Below are positions 1 to 5,973 of a DNA stretch of 6,846 nt, piece by piece. Position 1 is the stretch's first letter; every line of letters begins with the position of its first letter. The translations under genes and the position numbers were made by a program. Source of the DNA: Ectothiorhodospiraceae bacterium (GTDB lineage Bacteria > Pseudomonadota > Gammaproteobacteria > Nitrococcales > AK92); NCBI GenBank assembly GCA_029263635.1, contig JAJUFY010000117.1:1-6846 (forward strand), in the 5' to 3' direction. The notes beneath the pieces are model-generated. The model was not told the origin of the DNA. It saw only the letters and a program-made list of their open reading frames with translations, and did not search any database.

Positions 1-191
1 CCTCCAGTACGTGTCGTTACTGGTTGGCCGCCGTCGCGTCTACGGCAGCGTCGTCAGTTGTCATCTGTACCAAGCAGGGTCTCCTCTGCGCTTTGCGCGC
101 ATCATCGAGCAGGGCGGAAACAGGAACCGCGGGCCGCTATCTTGCCAAACCACGGCGACGGCCGCATGGCGAGTCAGGGCAGGTCGGCGCC

Positions 192-207
192 GGCCGCAAG
201 TGCGGCC
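192..207. repeat. Small inverted repeat GGCCGCA/TGCGGCC
   Basis: A perfect 7-bp inverted repeat (GGCCGCA, then AG, then TGCGGCC). As a hairpin it would need the innermost pair open, giving a 6-bp GC stem with a 4-nt loop. It lies 15 bp before a second inverted repeat. There is no T-tract after it, so it is not a typical intrinsic terminator. Confidence 0.35.
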
Positions 208-222
208 TGCTATTGAAACTGG

Positions 223-241
223 GCATTGCCCCGAGCAATGC
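223..241. repeat. Small inverted repeat GCATTGC/GCAATGC
   Basis: A perfect 7-bp inverted repeat, GCATTGC at 223-229 and GCAATGC at 235-241, separated by CCCGA. It could be a hairpin or a protein-binding site in the leader of the gene at 363. AAAG follows rather than a T-run on the plus strand, so termination in that direction is not supported. Confidence 0.35.
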
Positions 242-346
242 AAAGTGCCGGCGCGGGTGATTTGCGACGAACCGCGGTCAAGGCCGACTGCAGCGCTTGA
301 ACGCTCCCTTCTCTACACCGATTTTCCAGCCGGGCAAATCGGCAAC

Positions 347-353
347 AGGAGGG
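347..353 (+). promoter_or_regulatory. Ribosome binding site of the small membrane protein
   Basis: AGGAGGG lies 9 nt before the ATG at 363. It is a near-perfect Shine-Dalgarno sequence and decides the start: the in-frame TTG at 297 has no comparable site. Confidence 0.75.
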
Positions 354-362
354 AAAGCAGGC

Positions 363-578
363 ATGATCGACGAGCGCCGCAACGCCGAGAACCCGCCGCC
401 GGCACCTGGCAGCAAGCCGCGCTGGCGGATCTTCCTGCCATACGTGGTGCTCGCCGTCGTGCTGGCAGCCGCCTTCGTCTGGATCTATTTCCTGGGCCCG
501 CAGGGCGCCAGCCGCGAACCGATGCAGCAGCAGACCAGCATGCAGCTCGAGCAGCCGCCGGCCGAGTCCGTCGCCTGA
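363..578 (+). CDS. Small single-pass membrane protein, unknown function
   Basis: I do not recognise this 71-residue protein. It has a charged, proline-rich N-terminus (about residues 1-20, with PPPAPG and a KPRWR basic patch). One strong hydrophobic helix follows at about residues 23-44, from IFLPYVVLA to WIYFLG. The C-terminal tail of about 27 residues is rich in Gln, Met and Pro. The basic residues just before the helix suggest the N-terminus is cytoplasmic and the tail faces the periplasm; this follows the positive-inside rule and is an inference. The ATG is chosen over the upstream TTG at 297 because of the AGGAGGG at 347-353. The gene ends 9 bp before the stop codon of the convergent MFS gene, so the two transcripts must overlap or share a terminator. 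That it is a real gene rests on the ribosome binding site and the clear membrane segment. Confidence 0.7.
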   Translation: MIDERRNAENPPPAPGSKPRWRIFLPYVVLAVVLAAAFVWIYFLGPQGASREPMQQQTSMQLEQPPAESVA

Positions 579-587
579 TTCCGCCGG

Positions 588-1859
588 CTACCGCCGCAGG
601 CGACGGGTCTGCGGATGCCGGTGCAGCAGGGCCAGCCCGGCGGCCAGCAGCACCAGGTCGAGCACATAGGGCGCGCGCGGCAGCCACTGGTACAGCCACA
701 TCCCGACCACCGGCGCAAAGACCGTCCCCAGCGCTCCGGTGGTGTTCATCAGCCCTGCCACCGCGCCCTGCTCGTGCGATCCTACCGCCAGCGAAGCCCC
801 AGCGATGGTGCCCGGCCGCGCCAGGCCGAAACCGAAGCCCAGCAGCATCATGGCCACGAACATGACCGCGAAGCTCTCGCCCAGCATCAGCAGGGCGAAG
901 CCGGCCATGCCGAACACCGACCCGACCCGCATCATGGTCGCCGGCGTCGGCTTGAGCTGGCGGATCACCACCAGCTGCATGAACAGCGCGGCACCGGCCG
1001 TGCCCATCAGCGCCAGCCCGACGGAACGGGCGCTCTGCTCGATGCTCATGCCGAGCACGTCGATGGCATAGAACCCGGCGGTCTGCATGGCTGTGGCCTG
1101 ACCGATGCCGAGCGCAATGCCCACCAGGATGAATGGGCGCACCCGCGCATCCAATGGGCTCATTACCTTGCCGCTGCGCGGCTGTCGCTGTCGAGGCGCC
1201 TGCTCGGGCACGCCCAGCAGCACCGCCAGAACGCCGACCAGCCCCAGCGCCGCGATGGCATAGAACGGCGCGATCAGGCCGAACACCAGCAGCAGCGACA
1301 CGAAGCCGGGACCGAGCGTGATCCCGAGCCCGAAGGCGGCGCCCTGCATGGCGATATAAGTGGCGCGCTCGTGCGGCTGGGTGCGGTCGGCAACGTAGGC
1401 CTGCGCCGCCGGCACCGTGGCAGCACCGAACAGGCCGAAGATGGCGCGGGTGACGATCATCAGCACGTAGGCCGGCAGCAAGGCGATCCAGCCCGACAGC
1501 CCTGCCTGCACGCACAGCCCGAAGCTGGCCATGGACACCGTGTAGCCGATCAGCCCCACCAGGATCAGCGGCCGGCGCCCCCAGATGTCGCTGAGCCGGC
1601 CCCAGAACGGGCTGGCCAGCACCCAGAGCAGGGCCGACACCGCAAAAATGCTGCCGACCTGCACCTCGGTGAGCCCCAGATTGCGGGCCACCGGCGGCAG
1701 GATGGCGAACATCAGCGACTGCCCCATGCCGATACTGAGCAGCCCGGCAAACAGCAGCAGCACCGCCCGCCGGAAGCCGCGGGCGTCATGGGGCTGGGAA
1801 TGGCGGGCGGCCGCGTCGGCAGGGAGGCCGGCGGCGCCGGGATCGCTGGTTGTTTTCAC
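588..1859 (-). CDS. MFS transporter, drug:H+ antiporter (DHA1) type
   Basis: Probable inner-membrane proton-driven exporter of 423 residues, the usual length for a 12-helix MFS permease. Helix 1 is at about residues 33-55. MFS motif A sits in the helix 2-3 loop (residues 87-97, GRLSDIWGRRP). Motif B lies around R138 (VTRAIFGLFGAA). The antiporter signature motif C lies in helix 5 (residues 177-185, GLGITLGPG), which places it among exporters rather than uptake permeases. A basic central cytoplasmic loop (about 218-242, with RQRQPR) separates the two six-helix halves. The start is uncertain. I prefer the GTG at 1859; a TTG at 1901 would add 14 residues unlike a helix or signal, and neither has a strong Shine-Dalgarno. 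It is the last gene of the minus-strand cluster, 85 bp after the ene-reductase, and may have its own promoter. Substrate unknown. Confidence 0.9.
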   Translation of the reverse strand: MKTTSDPGAAGLPADAAARHSQPHDARGFRRAVLLLFAGLLSIGMGQSLMFAILPPVARNLGLTEVQVGSIFAVSALLWVLASPFWGRLSDIWGRRPLILVGLIGYTVSMASFGLCVQAGLSGWIALLPAYVLMIVTRAIFGLFGAATVPAAQAYVADRTQPHERATYIAMQGAAFGLGITLGPGFVSLLLVFGLIAPFYAIAALGLVGVLAVLLGVPEQAPRQRQPRSGKVMSPLDARVRPFILVGIALGIGQATAMQTAGFYAIDVLGMSIEQSARSVGLALMGTAGAALFMQLVVIRQLKPTPATMMRVGSVFGMAGFALLMLGESFAVMFVAMMLLGFGFGLARPGTIAGASLAVGSHEQGAVAGLMNTTGALGTVFAPVVGMWLYQWLPRAPYVLDLVLLAAGLALLHRHPQTRRLRR

Positions 1860-1865
1860 CCTGTC

Positions 1866-1874
1866 ATGGTAGCA
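1866..1874 (-). promoter_or_regulatory. Candidate extended -10 promoter of the MFS gene
   Basis: On the minus strand this reads TGCTACCAT, a TGn-extended -10 element with TACCAT matching TATAAT at four of six positions. The last base of the -10 is 7 nt before the G of the proposed GTG start at 1859, so transcription would begin at or next to the start codon. No -35 box is visible at 16-18 bp, which an extended -10 can tolerate. This is motif reading only. Confidence 0.25.
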
Positions 1875-1944
1875 CCCGGCGGCTGCGGCGGACGGCTTCA
1901 ACAGGTGCCGGGCACTGGAGCGCCGATGATCCTGGATTGGCCGA

Positions 1945-3111
1945 CTACCTGGCGCGCCGCCGCACCGCGTAGCCGTACTGTGCCGGCCAGCCCGGCTCCT
2001 CGCCCAGGACCTGTTGCGCTTTCAGCGCCCAGTAGGGCTCGCGCAGCAGCTCCCGGCCAAGCAGGACCAGGTCGGCATCGCCCGTGGTGATGATCGCATC
2101 GGCCTGCTGCGGCTCGGTGATCAGCCCGACCGCGGCGGTGCGAATCTCCGCTTCATTGCGGATCTGCCGGGCGAACGGCACCTGGTAGCCGGGCCCCAGC
2201 GGAATCCGGGCATGCGGCACGCTGCCGCCGGAGGAGACGTCGATCAGGTCCACGCCCAGGGCCTTGAGCCGGCGGGCCAGCACGACCGACTGCTCGATGT
2301 CCCAGCCGCCTTCCGCCCAGTCGGTGGCAGAGATGCGCACGAACAGCGGCAGCGTCTCCGGCAGCAAGCCGCGCAGCCGTTCGGCGACGCGCAGCAGCAG
2401 CCGCATGCGGTTGTCCAGGCTGCCGCCGTAGGCGTCGCTGCGATGGTTGCTGAGCGGCGACAGGAATTGATGCAGCAGATAGCCATGGGCCGCGTGGATC
2501 TCGATCACCCGGAAGCCGGCCTGCAGCGCGCGGCGGGCGCCGGCTTCGAAAGCCGCGACCACGCTATCGATGCCGGCTTCGTCCAGGGCCGCGGGCACGG
2601 GGTGGGCCTCGCTGAACGGAATGGCGCTGGGCGCGACCACCGGCCAGCCGCCCTGCGCCGGCGACAGACTGGCGCCGCCGCGCCACGGCGCATCGGTGCT
2701 GGCCTTGCGCCCGGCATGAGCGAGCTGGATGCCGGCCACCGCGCCCTGGCTTTCGATAAAGCGGGCGATGCGGGCCAGCGGCGCGATGTGTGCATCGCTC
2801 CAGATGCCCAGGTCGCCGGGCGAGATCCGGCCTTCGGCCGCCACCGCCGTCGCTTCTACCAGCACCAGACCGGCACCGCCGGCAGCCCGGCTGCCGAGAT
2901 GCACCAGATGCCAGTCGTCGGCCATGCCGTCTGCCGCCGAATACTGGCACATGGGCGCCATGCCGATGCGGTTGCGGAAGGTGACGCCGCGGATGGTCAG
3001 CGGACTCAGCAGGTCGATCTCCGCGATTTCCTGATCGTGCTCGGCACCGACCGGGCAGCCGGGAGCAGCCAGCCGCGGCGTGTCGTCCGGGCTCTGGTCA
3101 GATCGGTTCAT
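1945..3111 (-). CDS. XenA/YqjM-type FMN ene-reductase (Old Yellow Enzyme)
   Basis: A cytoplasmic TIM-barrel flavoenzyme of 388 residues. The family uses NAD(P)H and FMN to reduce activated C=C bonds of enones and enals, and often nitro compounds or nitrate esters. The thermophilic-like (YqjM/XenA) class is shown by C55 and Y57 in APMCQYS, which replaces the threonine of classical OYE and tunes the flavin. Also present are QLAHAGRKA (129-137) and the substrate-binding pair H206/H209 followed by Y211 in IEIHAAHGYLLHQF. The C-terminal phosphate-binding part reads DLVLLGRELLREPYW. The C55-to-H206 spacing and the total length fit XenA better than the shorter YqjM. The first 30 or so residues, polar and partly acidic, are extra compared with these relatives. 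The ATG has GGAG 8 nt upstream (3120-3123). It lies 31 bp after the SDR gene, so the two are probably co-transcribed. Confidence 0.93.
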   Translation of the reverse strand: MNRSDQSPDDTPRLAAPGCPVGAEHDQEIAEIDLLSPLTIRGVTFRNRIGMAPMCQYSAADGMADDWHLVHLGSRAAGGAGLVLVEATAVAAEGRISPGDLGIWSDAHIAPLARIARFIESQGAVAGIQLAHAGRKASTDAPWRGGASLSPAQGGWPVVAPSAIPFSEAHPVPAALDEAGIDSVVAAFEAGARRALQAGFRVIEIHAAHGYLLHQFLSPLSNHRSDAYGGSLDNRMRLLLRVAERLRGLLPETLPLFVRISATDWAEGGWDIEQSVVLARRLKALGVDLIDVSSGGSVPHARIPLGPGYQVPFARQIRNEAEIRTAAVGLITEPQQADAIITTGDADLVLLGRELLREPYWALKAQQVLGEEPGWPAQYGYAVRRRAR

Positions 3112-3142
3112 GCATGGATCTCCGTGAAGCTGGCGCAGTACC

Positions 3143-3889
3143 TCAGCGGGCGTAGTCGGTCGGCGTCAGCAGGATCTCGTTGATATTGACCCTGGGCGGG
3201 GCCGTCACCGCATAGGCGATCGCATCGGCGACGTCTTCCGGCTGCAGCTGCTCGATGCTGCTGAACACCTCGGTAATGCGAGCCTTGGAGGCCGGATCGG
3301 TGACATGCTCGATCAGCTCGGTCGCCACCGGGCCGGGCTCGATCACCGTGACCCGGATCCCCTGCTTCACCGTTTCCTTGCGCAGAGCCTCGGTGAAGGC
3401 GTTGACGCCGAACTTGGTGACCGAATAGACGCTGCCGCCGGGCATCACCGAACGGCCGGCCAGCGAGGAGAGATTGACGATATGGCCGCTGCCCTGTGCG
3501 TACATGCCGGGCAGCACGGCGTGGGTCAGCTGCATCAGCCCGAGCAGGTTGAGCTCGACCATGCGCCGCCAGTCTTCGACACGGGCGTCCTGGATCGGCG
3601 CCAGCAGCATGACGCCGGCGTTGTTGACGAGGATGTCGATACGACCGTGGCGATCCAGGGTGGTGCGCACCAGCGCGTCGATCTGCTCGCCGACCGCGAC
3701 ATCGGCCTGTACCGCATCGGCCTTGCCGCCCGCTGCATGAATGCGCTCCACCAGCGCCTGCAGTCGCTCTGCGCGACGGGCAGCCGCCACCACCGTCGCC
3801 CCCTCTTCCGCCAGCCTCCTGGCCGTGGCTTCACCGATGCCGGACGAGGCGCCGGTGACGAGGGCGATCTTGCCGTCCAAACGCTTCAT
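3143..3889 (-). CDS. Classical short-chain dehydrogenase/reductase (YdfG-like)
   Basis: An NAD(P)-dependent oxidoreductase of 248 residues, the usual size for a classical SDR. The Rossmann glycine motif is TGASSGIG (residues 12-19), and NNAG is at 89-92. The catalytic tetrad is visible as N114, S142, Y155 and K159 (YSVTK). Two arginines after the second strand (R38, R39) favour NADP(H) over NAD(H). The N-terminus and length resemble the YdfG group, which acts on 3-hydroxy acids and small carbonyls; the substrate here is unknown. The ATG at 3889 is chosen because AGGAG lies 7 nt upstream. The in-frame TTG at 3904 overlaps that ribosome binding site and is unlikely to be the start. It sits 44 bp after the alpha/beta hydrolase and 31 bp before the ene-reductase, so it is likely the middle gene of one operon. 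Confidence 0.93.
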   Translation of the reverse strand: MKRLDGKIALVTGASSGIGEATARRLAEEGATVVAAARRAERLQALVERIHAAGGKADAVQADVAVGEQIDALVRTTLDRHGRIDILVNNAGVMLLAPIQDARVEDWRRMVELNLLGLMQLTHAVLPGMYAQGSGHIVNLSSLAGRSVMPGGSVYSVTKFGVNAFTEALRKETVKQGIRVTVIEPGPVATELIEHVTDPASKARITEVFSSIEQLQPEDVADAIAYAVTAPPRVNINEILLTPTDYAR

Positions 3890-3896
3890 CGTCGTA

Positions 3897-3901
3897 CTCC
3901 T
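3897..3901 (-). promoter_or_regulatory. Ribosome binding site of the SDR gene
   Basis: AGGAG on the minus strand, 7 nt before the ATG at 3889. It sets the start of the dehydrogenase and rules out the TTG at 3904, which lies just upstream of this site. Confidence 0.7.
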
Positions 3902-3933
3902 CAAGTTCTTCTACGTCTCCAAGAGTAGCCGGC

Positions 3934-4569
3934 TCACAACCGCTTCGACAGCAGCCAGCGATAGATCCGCTGGTCGGCGTAAGCCGCACGCGCCGCGCTG
4001 ACGTGGCCCTGCCTCTCGTCGAGATACAGCCGGTCGCCCTGCGGCAGCGCCTCGGCCGGTTGCAGATTCAGCGCCTGCACGAACAGCTCGCGCCCGAGCC
4101 GTGCCGCCGCGCCGATCGACAGCCAGACCGGCCGCAATGGATCCCGCGGCGGCGGCCGGGTGGGATCCACCGGCCACAATGCCGCCCACAGCCCGGGCTG
4201 GGCCAGCGCCAGATCGAACACGCCGTTGCCGCCGAAACTGAAGCCGGTGAGATAGGTACGGGCCGGATCGCCACCGCCGAGGGCCTGCACTTCGGTGACG
4301 ATCTCCAGCACCGTGTCGGCGTAGCGGTACCACAGGTCCCCTGCCGCCGGCAGCTGCGGCGCTACGACGATGAATTCTTCGGGCACCCTGAGCACGGCGC
4401 CCGGCCACAGCGGGCCGTGCCGGGTCAGCGCCTGATGGATATCCAGCGGCGCCGCCTCATCGTAGCCGTGCAGAAAGCACAGCACCGGCCGCTGCGCGGC
4501 CGGCACGTCGGCGGCCGGTGCCGCCAGCAGATAGCGCAACGGCCGCGTTGCCACCAGCGTGATGTCCAA
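3934..4569 (-). CDS. Alpha/beta hydrolase, predicted esterase/peptidase-like
   Basis: A 211-residue alpha/beta-hydrolase-fold protein with no signal peptide, so probably a cytoplasmic esterase, lipase or peptidase-like enzyme. An HG oxyanion motif follows the first core strand (FLHGYDEAAP, H34-G35). The nucleophile elbow is GFSFGGNG with S111, and H189 in RQGHVSA is the likely catalytic histidine. The acid is not obvious. After the strand at 147-153 (PVWLSIG), where the Asp normally sits, the residues are AAARLGRE; D184 and E161 are possible substitutes. The start codon is TTG, supported by GGGGAGG 8 nt upstream. This is the first gene of the minus-strand cluster, 44 bp before the SDR gene, and is divergent from the MOSC gene. 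It resembles phospholipase/carboxylesterase and COG4099-type predicted peptidases. The true substrate cannot be read from the sequence. Confidence 0.83.
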   Translation of the reverse strand: MDITLVATRPLRYLLAAPAADVPAAQRPVLCFLHGYDEAAPLDIHQALTRHGPLWPGAVLRVPEEFIVVAPQLPAAGDLWYRYADTVLEIVTEVQALGGGDPARTYLTGFSFGGNGVFDLALAQPGLWAALWPVDPTRPPPRDPLRPVWLSIGAAARLGRELFVQALNLQPAEALPQGDRLYLDERQGHVSAARAAYADQRIYRWLLSKRL

Positions 4570-4658
4570 AGCCCTGGCCTCCCCTGTGCCCGGCTCTGCA
4601 CCTTGTAAGGCCGGCCGCGAACCGAAACACTGCGCGTTTTCTCCCCCGGAGCCCGACC
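4570..4658. promoter_or_regulatory. Divergent promoter region, hydrolase cluster / MOSC gene
   Basis: These 89 bp separate two outward-facing genes and must hold the start signals of both, unless one is read from elsewhere. Near the middle, CCTTGTAAGG (4601-4610) is an imperfect palindrome with arms CCTT/AAGG. It gives a TACAAG -10-like hexamer on the minus strand and TGTAAG on the plus strand, each matching the consensus at four of six positions. No convincing -35 boxes or longer operator are visible. GGAG at 4648-4651 is the MOSC ribosome binding site. That promoters lie here follows from the layout; the exact elements are weak guesses. Confidence 0.35.
4578..4584 (-). promoter_or_regulatory. 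Ribosome binding site deciding a TTG start
   Basis: GGGGAGG on the minus strand, 8 nt before the TTG at 4569. No ATG or GTG sits in frame at a better position, and the protein's first strand begins just after the TTG, so this site supports the rare start codon. Confidence 0.65.
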
Positions 4659-5162
4659 ATGCCCAACCCGAACTCGACCCTCGCCGCCTTGCTCGCCGCG
4701 CCCATGCGTCCGGGCACCGTGACCTGGATCGGCCTGCGGCCGGCTAGGCGGGAACCGCTGATGGCGGTCGACGCGGCCGTGGTCGAGCCGGACGGCGGCC
4801 TGGTGGGCGACCACTATCAGGGCAGCGGCAAGCGGCATGTGACGCTGATCCAGGCCGAGCATCTGCTCGCCATCGCCAGCTTCCTCGGCCGCGAAGCGGT
4901 CGAACCCGGCCTGCTCCGCCGCAACATCGTCGTCGCCGGCATCAACCTGCTCGCCCTCAAGGACAAGCGCTTTCGGATCGGCGCGGCGCTGCTGGAATGC
5001 ACCGGCGAGTGCCATCCCTGCTCGCGCATGGAGGAAGCCTTCGGCCCCGGCGGCTACAACGCCGTCCGCGGCCACGGCGGGATTACCGCACGGGTGCTCG
5101 AAGGTGGCGAAATCCGGCTGGGCGATACGATCGCCGTGGTCGACGAACCCGCCGGCGCCTGA
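4659..5162 (+). CDS. MOSC domain-containing protein (YiiM-like)
   Basis: A 167-residue protein that is almost entirely one MOSC domain. In this family, relatives of the molybdenum cofactor sulfurase C-terminus, YiiM and mARC, bind Mo cofactor or handle sulfur through a conserved cysteine. Hallmarks seen are GLVGDHY (47-53), the RHVTLIQAEHL strand-helix (59-69), RRNIVVAGINL (87-97) and the cysteine segment with C114, C118 and C121 (ECTGECHPCSRME). GHGGITARVLEGG and GEIRLGD follow near the C-terminus. GGAG lies 7 nt before the ATG. There is no N-terminal mARC beta-barrel domain and no iron-sulfur/flavin domain, so it is a stand-alone MOSC protein. It is divergent from the hydrolase-SDR-reductase cluster and ends 5 bp from the DLH-family gene. 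Some relatives reduce N-hydroxylated compounds; whether this one does is unknown. Confidence 0.9.
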   Translation: MPNPNSTLAALLAAPMRPGTVTWIGLRPARREPLMAVDAAVVEPDGGLVGDHYQGSGKRHVTLIQAEHLLAIASFLGREAVEPGLLRRNIVVAGINLLALKDKRFRIGAALLECTGECHPCSRMEEAFGPGGYNAVRGHGGITARVLEGGEIRLGDTIAVVDEPAGA

Positions 5163-5167
5163 CAGCG

Positions 5168-5848
5168 TCAACCGCCGTTGGCGCGGAACAGCTCCAGCGT
5201 GCGCTCGCGCGCCAGGTTGGCGCTTTCGGCGTGGTAATCGGTCCGGCGGTCGGAGTTGAAGCCGTGCCCGGCCTCGTAGATGTAGATGGGCACATCCGGA
5301 TGCCGGCGCTGCAGCTGCTCCACATCCTGCATGGGGATGCTCCTGTCGTGCCGGCCGAAGTGAGCGATGGTCGGGCAACGCGGGTTATCGTCGATGAGCT
5401 TCGGAATCATGCTGCCGTAGTAGCAGGATGCTGCGGCAAGCCCTTCGCAGCGGCTGGCTGCCGCCCAGCTCACCGACCCGCCGTAGCAATAGCCGACCAT
5501 GAACACCGGCCCCTTGCTCCGCAGCGCGTCGATGCAGGTCTGCACATCCTGCACTGACTGCTCGAACGGATGCTGCTGGCGGGCGATCCGCAGCGCCTTC
5601 TGCACATCCTCCGGCTCGTATGAGGCCTGCAGGCCGGGAGCTTCGCGGTCGAACAGTGCCGGTGCCAGCACCTCGTAACCATCGGCGGCAAAGCGGTCGC
5701 ATTGCTCCCGAATGTGCTCGGTGACGCCGAAAATCTCCTGGACCAGCACCAGACCGCCGCGCCGCCCGCCAGCAGGCTCGACGTGGTAGACGCCGATTTC
5801 GGCGCCATCGCCCATGGCCATGGAAAGCATGCCGCCCTTCAGTGCCAT
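5168..5848 (-). CDS. Dienelactone hydrolase family protein
   Basis: A 226-residue cytoplasmic alpha/beta hydrolase of the dienelactone hydrolase family (COG0412), near the usual length of about 230-240. The family's cysteine triad is present: C121 in the nucleophile elbow GYCYGG, D168 in GRHDRSIP, and H195 in EAGHGFN. E38 in VQEIFGV corresponds to the glutamate that activates the cysteine in ClcD-type enzymes. The arginine four residues after the histidine, which binds the dienelactone carboxylate in ClcD, is replaced here (GHGFNS). It therefore probably does not hydrolyse chlorocatechol dienelactones, and no catechol pathway genes are nearby. The ATG has GGAGG 7 nt upstream (5856-5860) and is preferred over the internal ATGs at residues 7, 10 and 12. 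The stop is 5 bp from the convergent MOSC stop. Family certain, substrate unknown. Confidence 0.92.
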   Translation of the reverse strand: MALKGGMLSMAMGDGAEIGVYHVEPAGGRRGGLVLVQEIFGVTEHIREQCDRFAADGYEVLAPALFDREAPGLQASYEPEDVQKALRIARQQHPFEQSVQDVQTCIDALRSKGPVFMVGYCYGGSVSWAAASRCEGLAAASCYYGSMIPKLIDDNPRCPTIAHFGRHDRSIPMQDVEQLQRRHPDVPIYIYEAGHGFNSDRRTDYHAESANLARERTLELFRANGG

Positions 5849-5883
5849 GTCGGTTCCTCCCCACCGGTCAGGTCAAAGCGGAA

Positions 5884-5889
5884 ACCATA
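5884..5889 (-). promoter_or_regulatory. Weak -10-like element before the DLH gene
   Basis: The minus strand reads TATGGT, matching TATAAT at four of six positions, about 35 bp before the DLH start codon. It would give a leader of roughly 30 nt that includes the GGAGG site. No good -35 hexamer is seen at the right spacing. Confidence 0.18.
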
Positions 5890-5936
5890 ACCTCTCGGGC
5901 AGGGTGGATGGAGGCGCAGCACGGTTGCTGCAACTC

Positions 5937-5962
5937 GACCCTCTCCTGCGCGGGAGAGGGTC
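5937..5962. repeat. 10-bp GC-rich palindrome of the GGGAGAGGG type
   Basis: A perfect 10-bp inverted repeat, GACCCTCTCC at 5937-5946 and GGAGAGGGTC at 5953-5962, around the loop TGCGCG. As RNA or single-stranded DNA it forms a very stable hairpin. Palindromes with CCCTCTCC/GGAGAGGG arms are, to my knowledge, common dispersed intergenic repeats in GC-rich proteobacterial genomes. No T-run follows on either strand, so it is either a REP-like element or a Rho-type or partial terminator downstream of the TraF_2 gene. Confidence 0.6.
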
Positions 5963-5973
5963 TGAGGATGCGG

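Larger units (their letters stand above)
1..346. other. Leading stretch with no supported gene
   Basis: No reading frame here looks like a real protein. The open frames on both strands are arginine-, proline- and alanine-rich, match no family I recognise, and the longest one runs on into the small membrane protein and the MFS gene. I checked for tRNA-like T-loops, RNase P, SRP and 6S RNA hallmarks and found none. The stretch contains two small inverted repeats, at 192-207 and 223-241, and ends in the leader of the gene at 363. A TTGAAA at 213-218 resembles a -35 box, but there is no good -10 at the right distance. It may be the intergenic region after a gene lying left of the window, plus the promoter of the small protein gene. 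Confidence 0.5.

Noticed and set aside
213..241. TTGAAA with a downstream hexamer as a sigma-70 promoter
   Set aside because: The hexamer at the right spacing (CAATGC) is a poor -10 and overlaps an inverted repeat, so the support is too weak to list.
1..346. tRNA, RNase P, SRP or 6S RNA gene in the leading stretch
   Set aside because: None of the conserved sequence blocks of these RNAs was found on either strand.
11..865. Plus-strand open frame of 284 codons
   Set aside because: It overlaps the small membrane protein in another frame and the MFS gene on the other strand, and its translation is low-complexity Arg/Ala/Pro. It is typical of a GC-rich shadow frame.
313..1515. Minus-strand open frame of 400 codons in another frame of the MFS gene
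   Set aside because: Arg/Ala/Gly-rich translation without hydrophobic segments; the true frame is the 12-helix transporter.
615..2090. Plus-strand open frame of 491 codons opposite the MFS gene
   Set aside because: It is rich in His, Gln, Arg and Asp with no recognisable domain. The opposite strand codes a textbook MFS transporter with motifs A, B and C.
2014..3183. Plus-strand open frame of 389 codons opposite the ene-reductase
   Set aside because: It is an antisense shadow; the minus strand has every hallmark of the Old Yellow Enzyme family.
4425..5378. Minus-strand open frame of 317 codons spanning the hydrolase start and the MOSC gene
   Set aside because: It is antisense to the well-supported MOSC gene and overlaps the hydrolase in another frame; no family signature.
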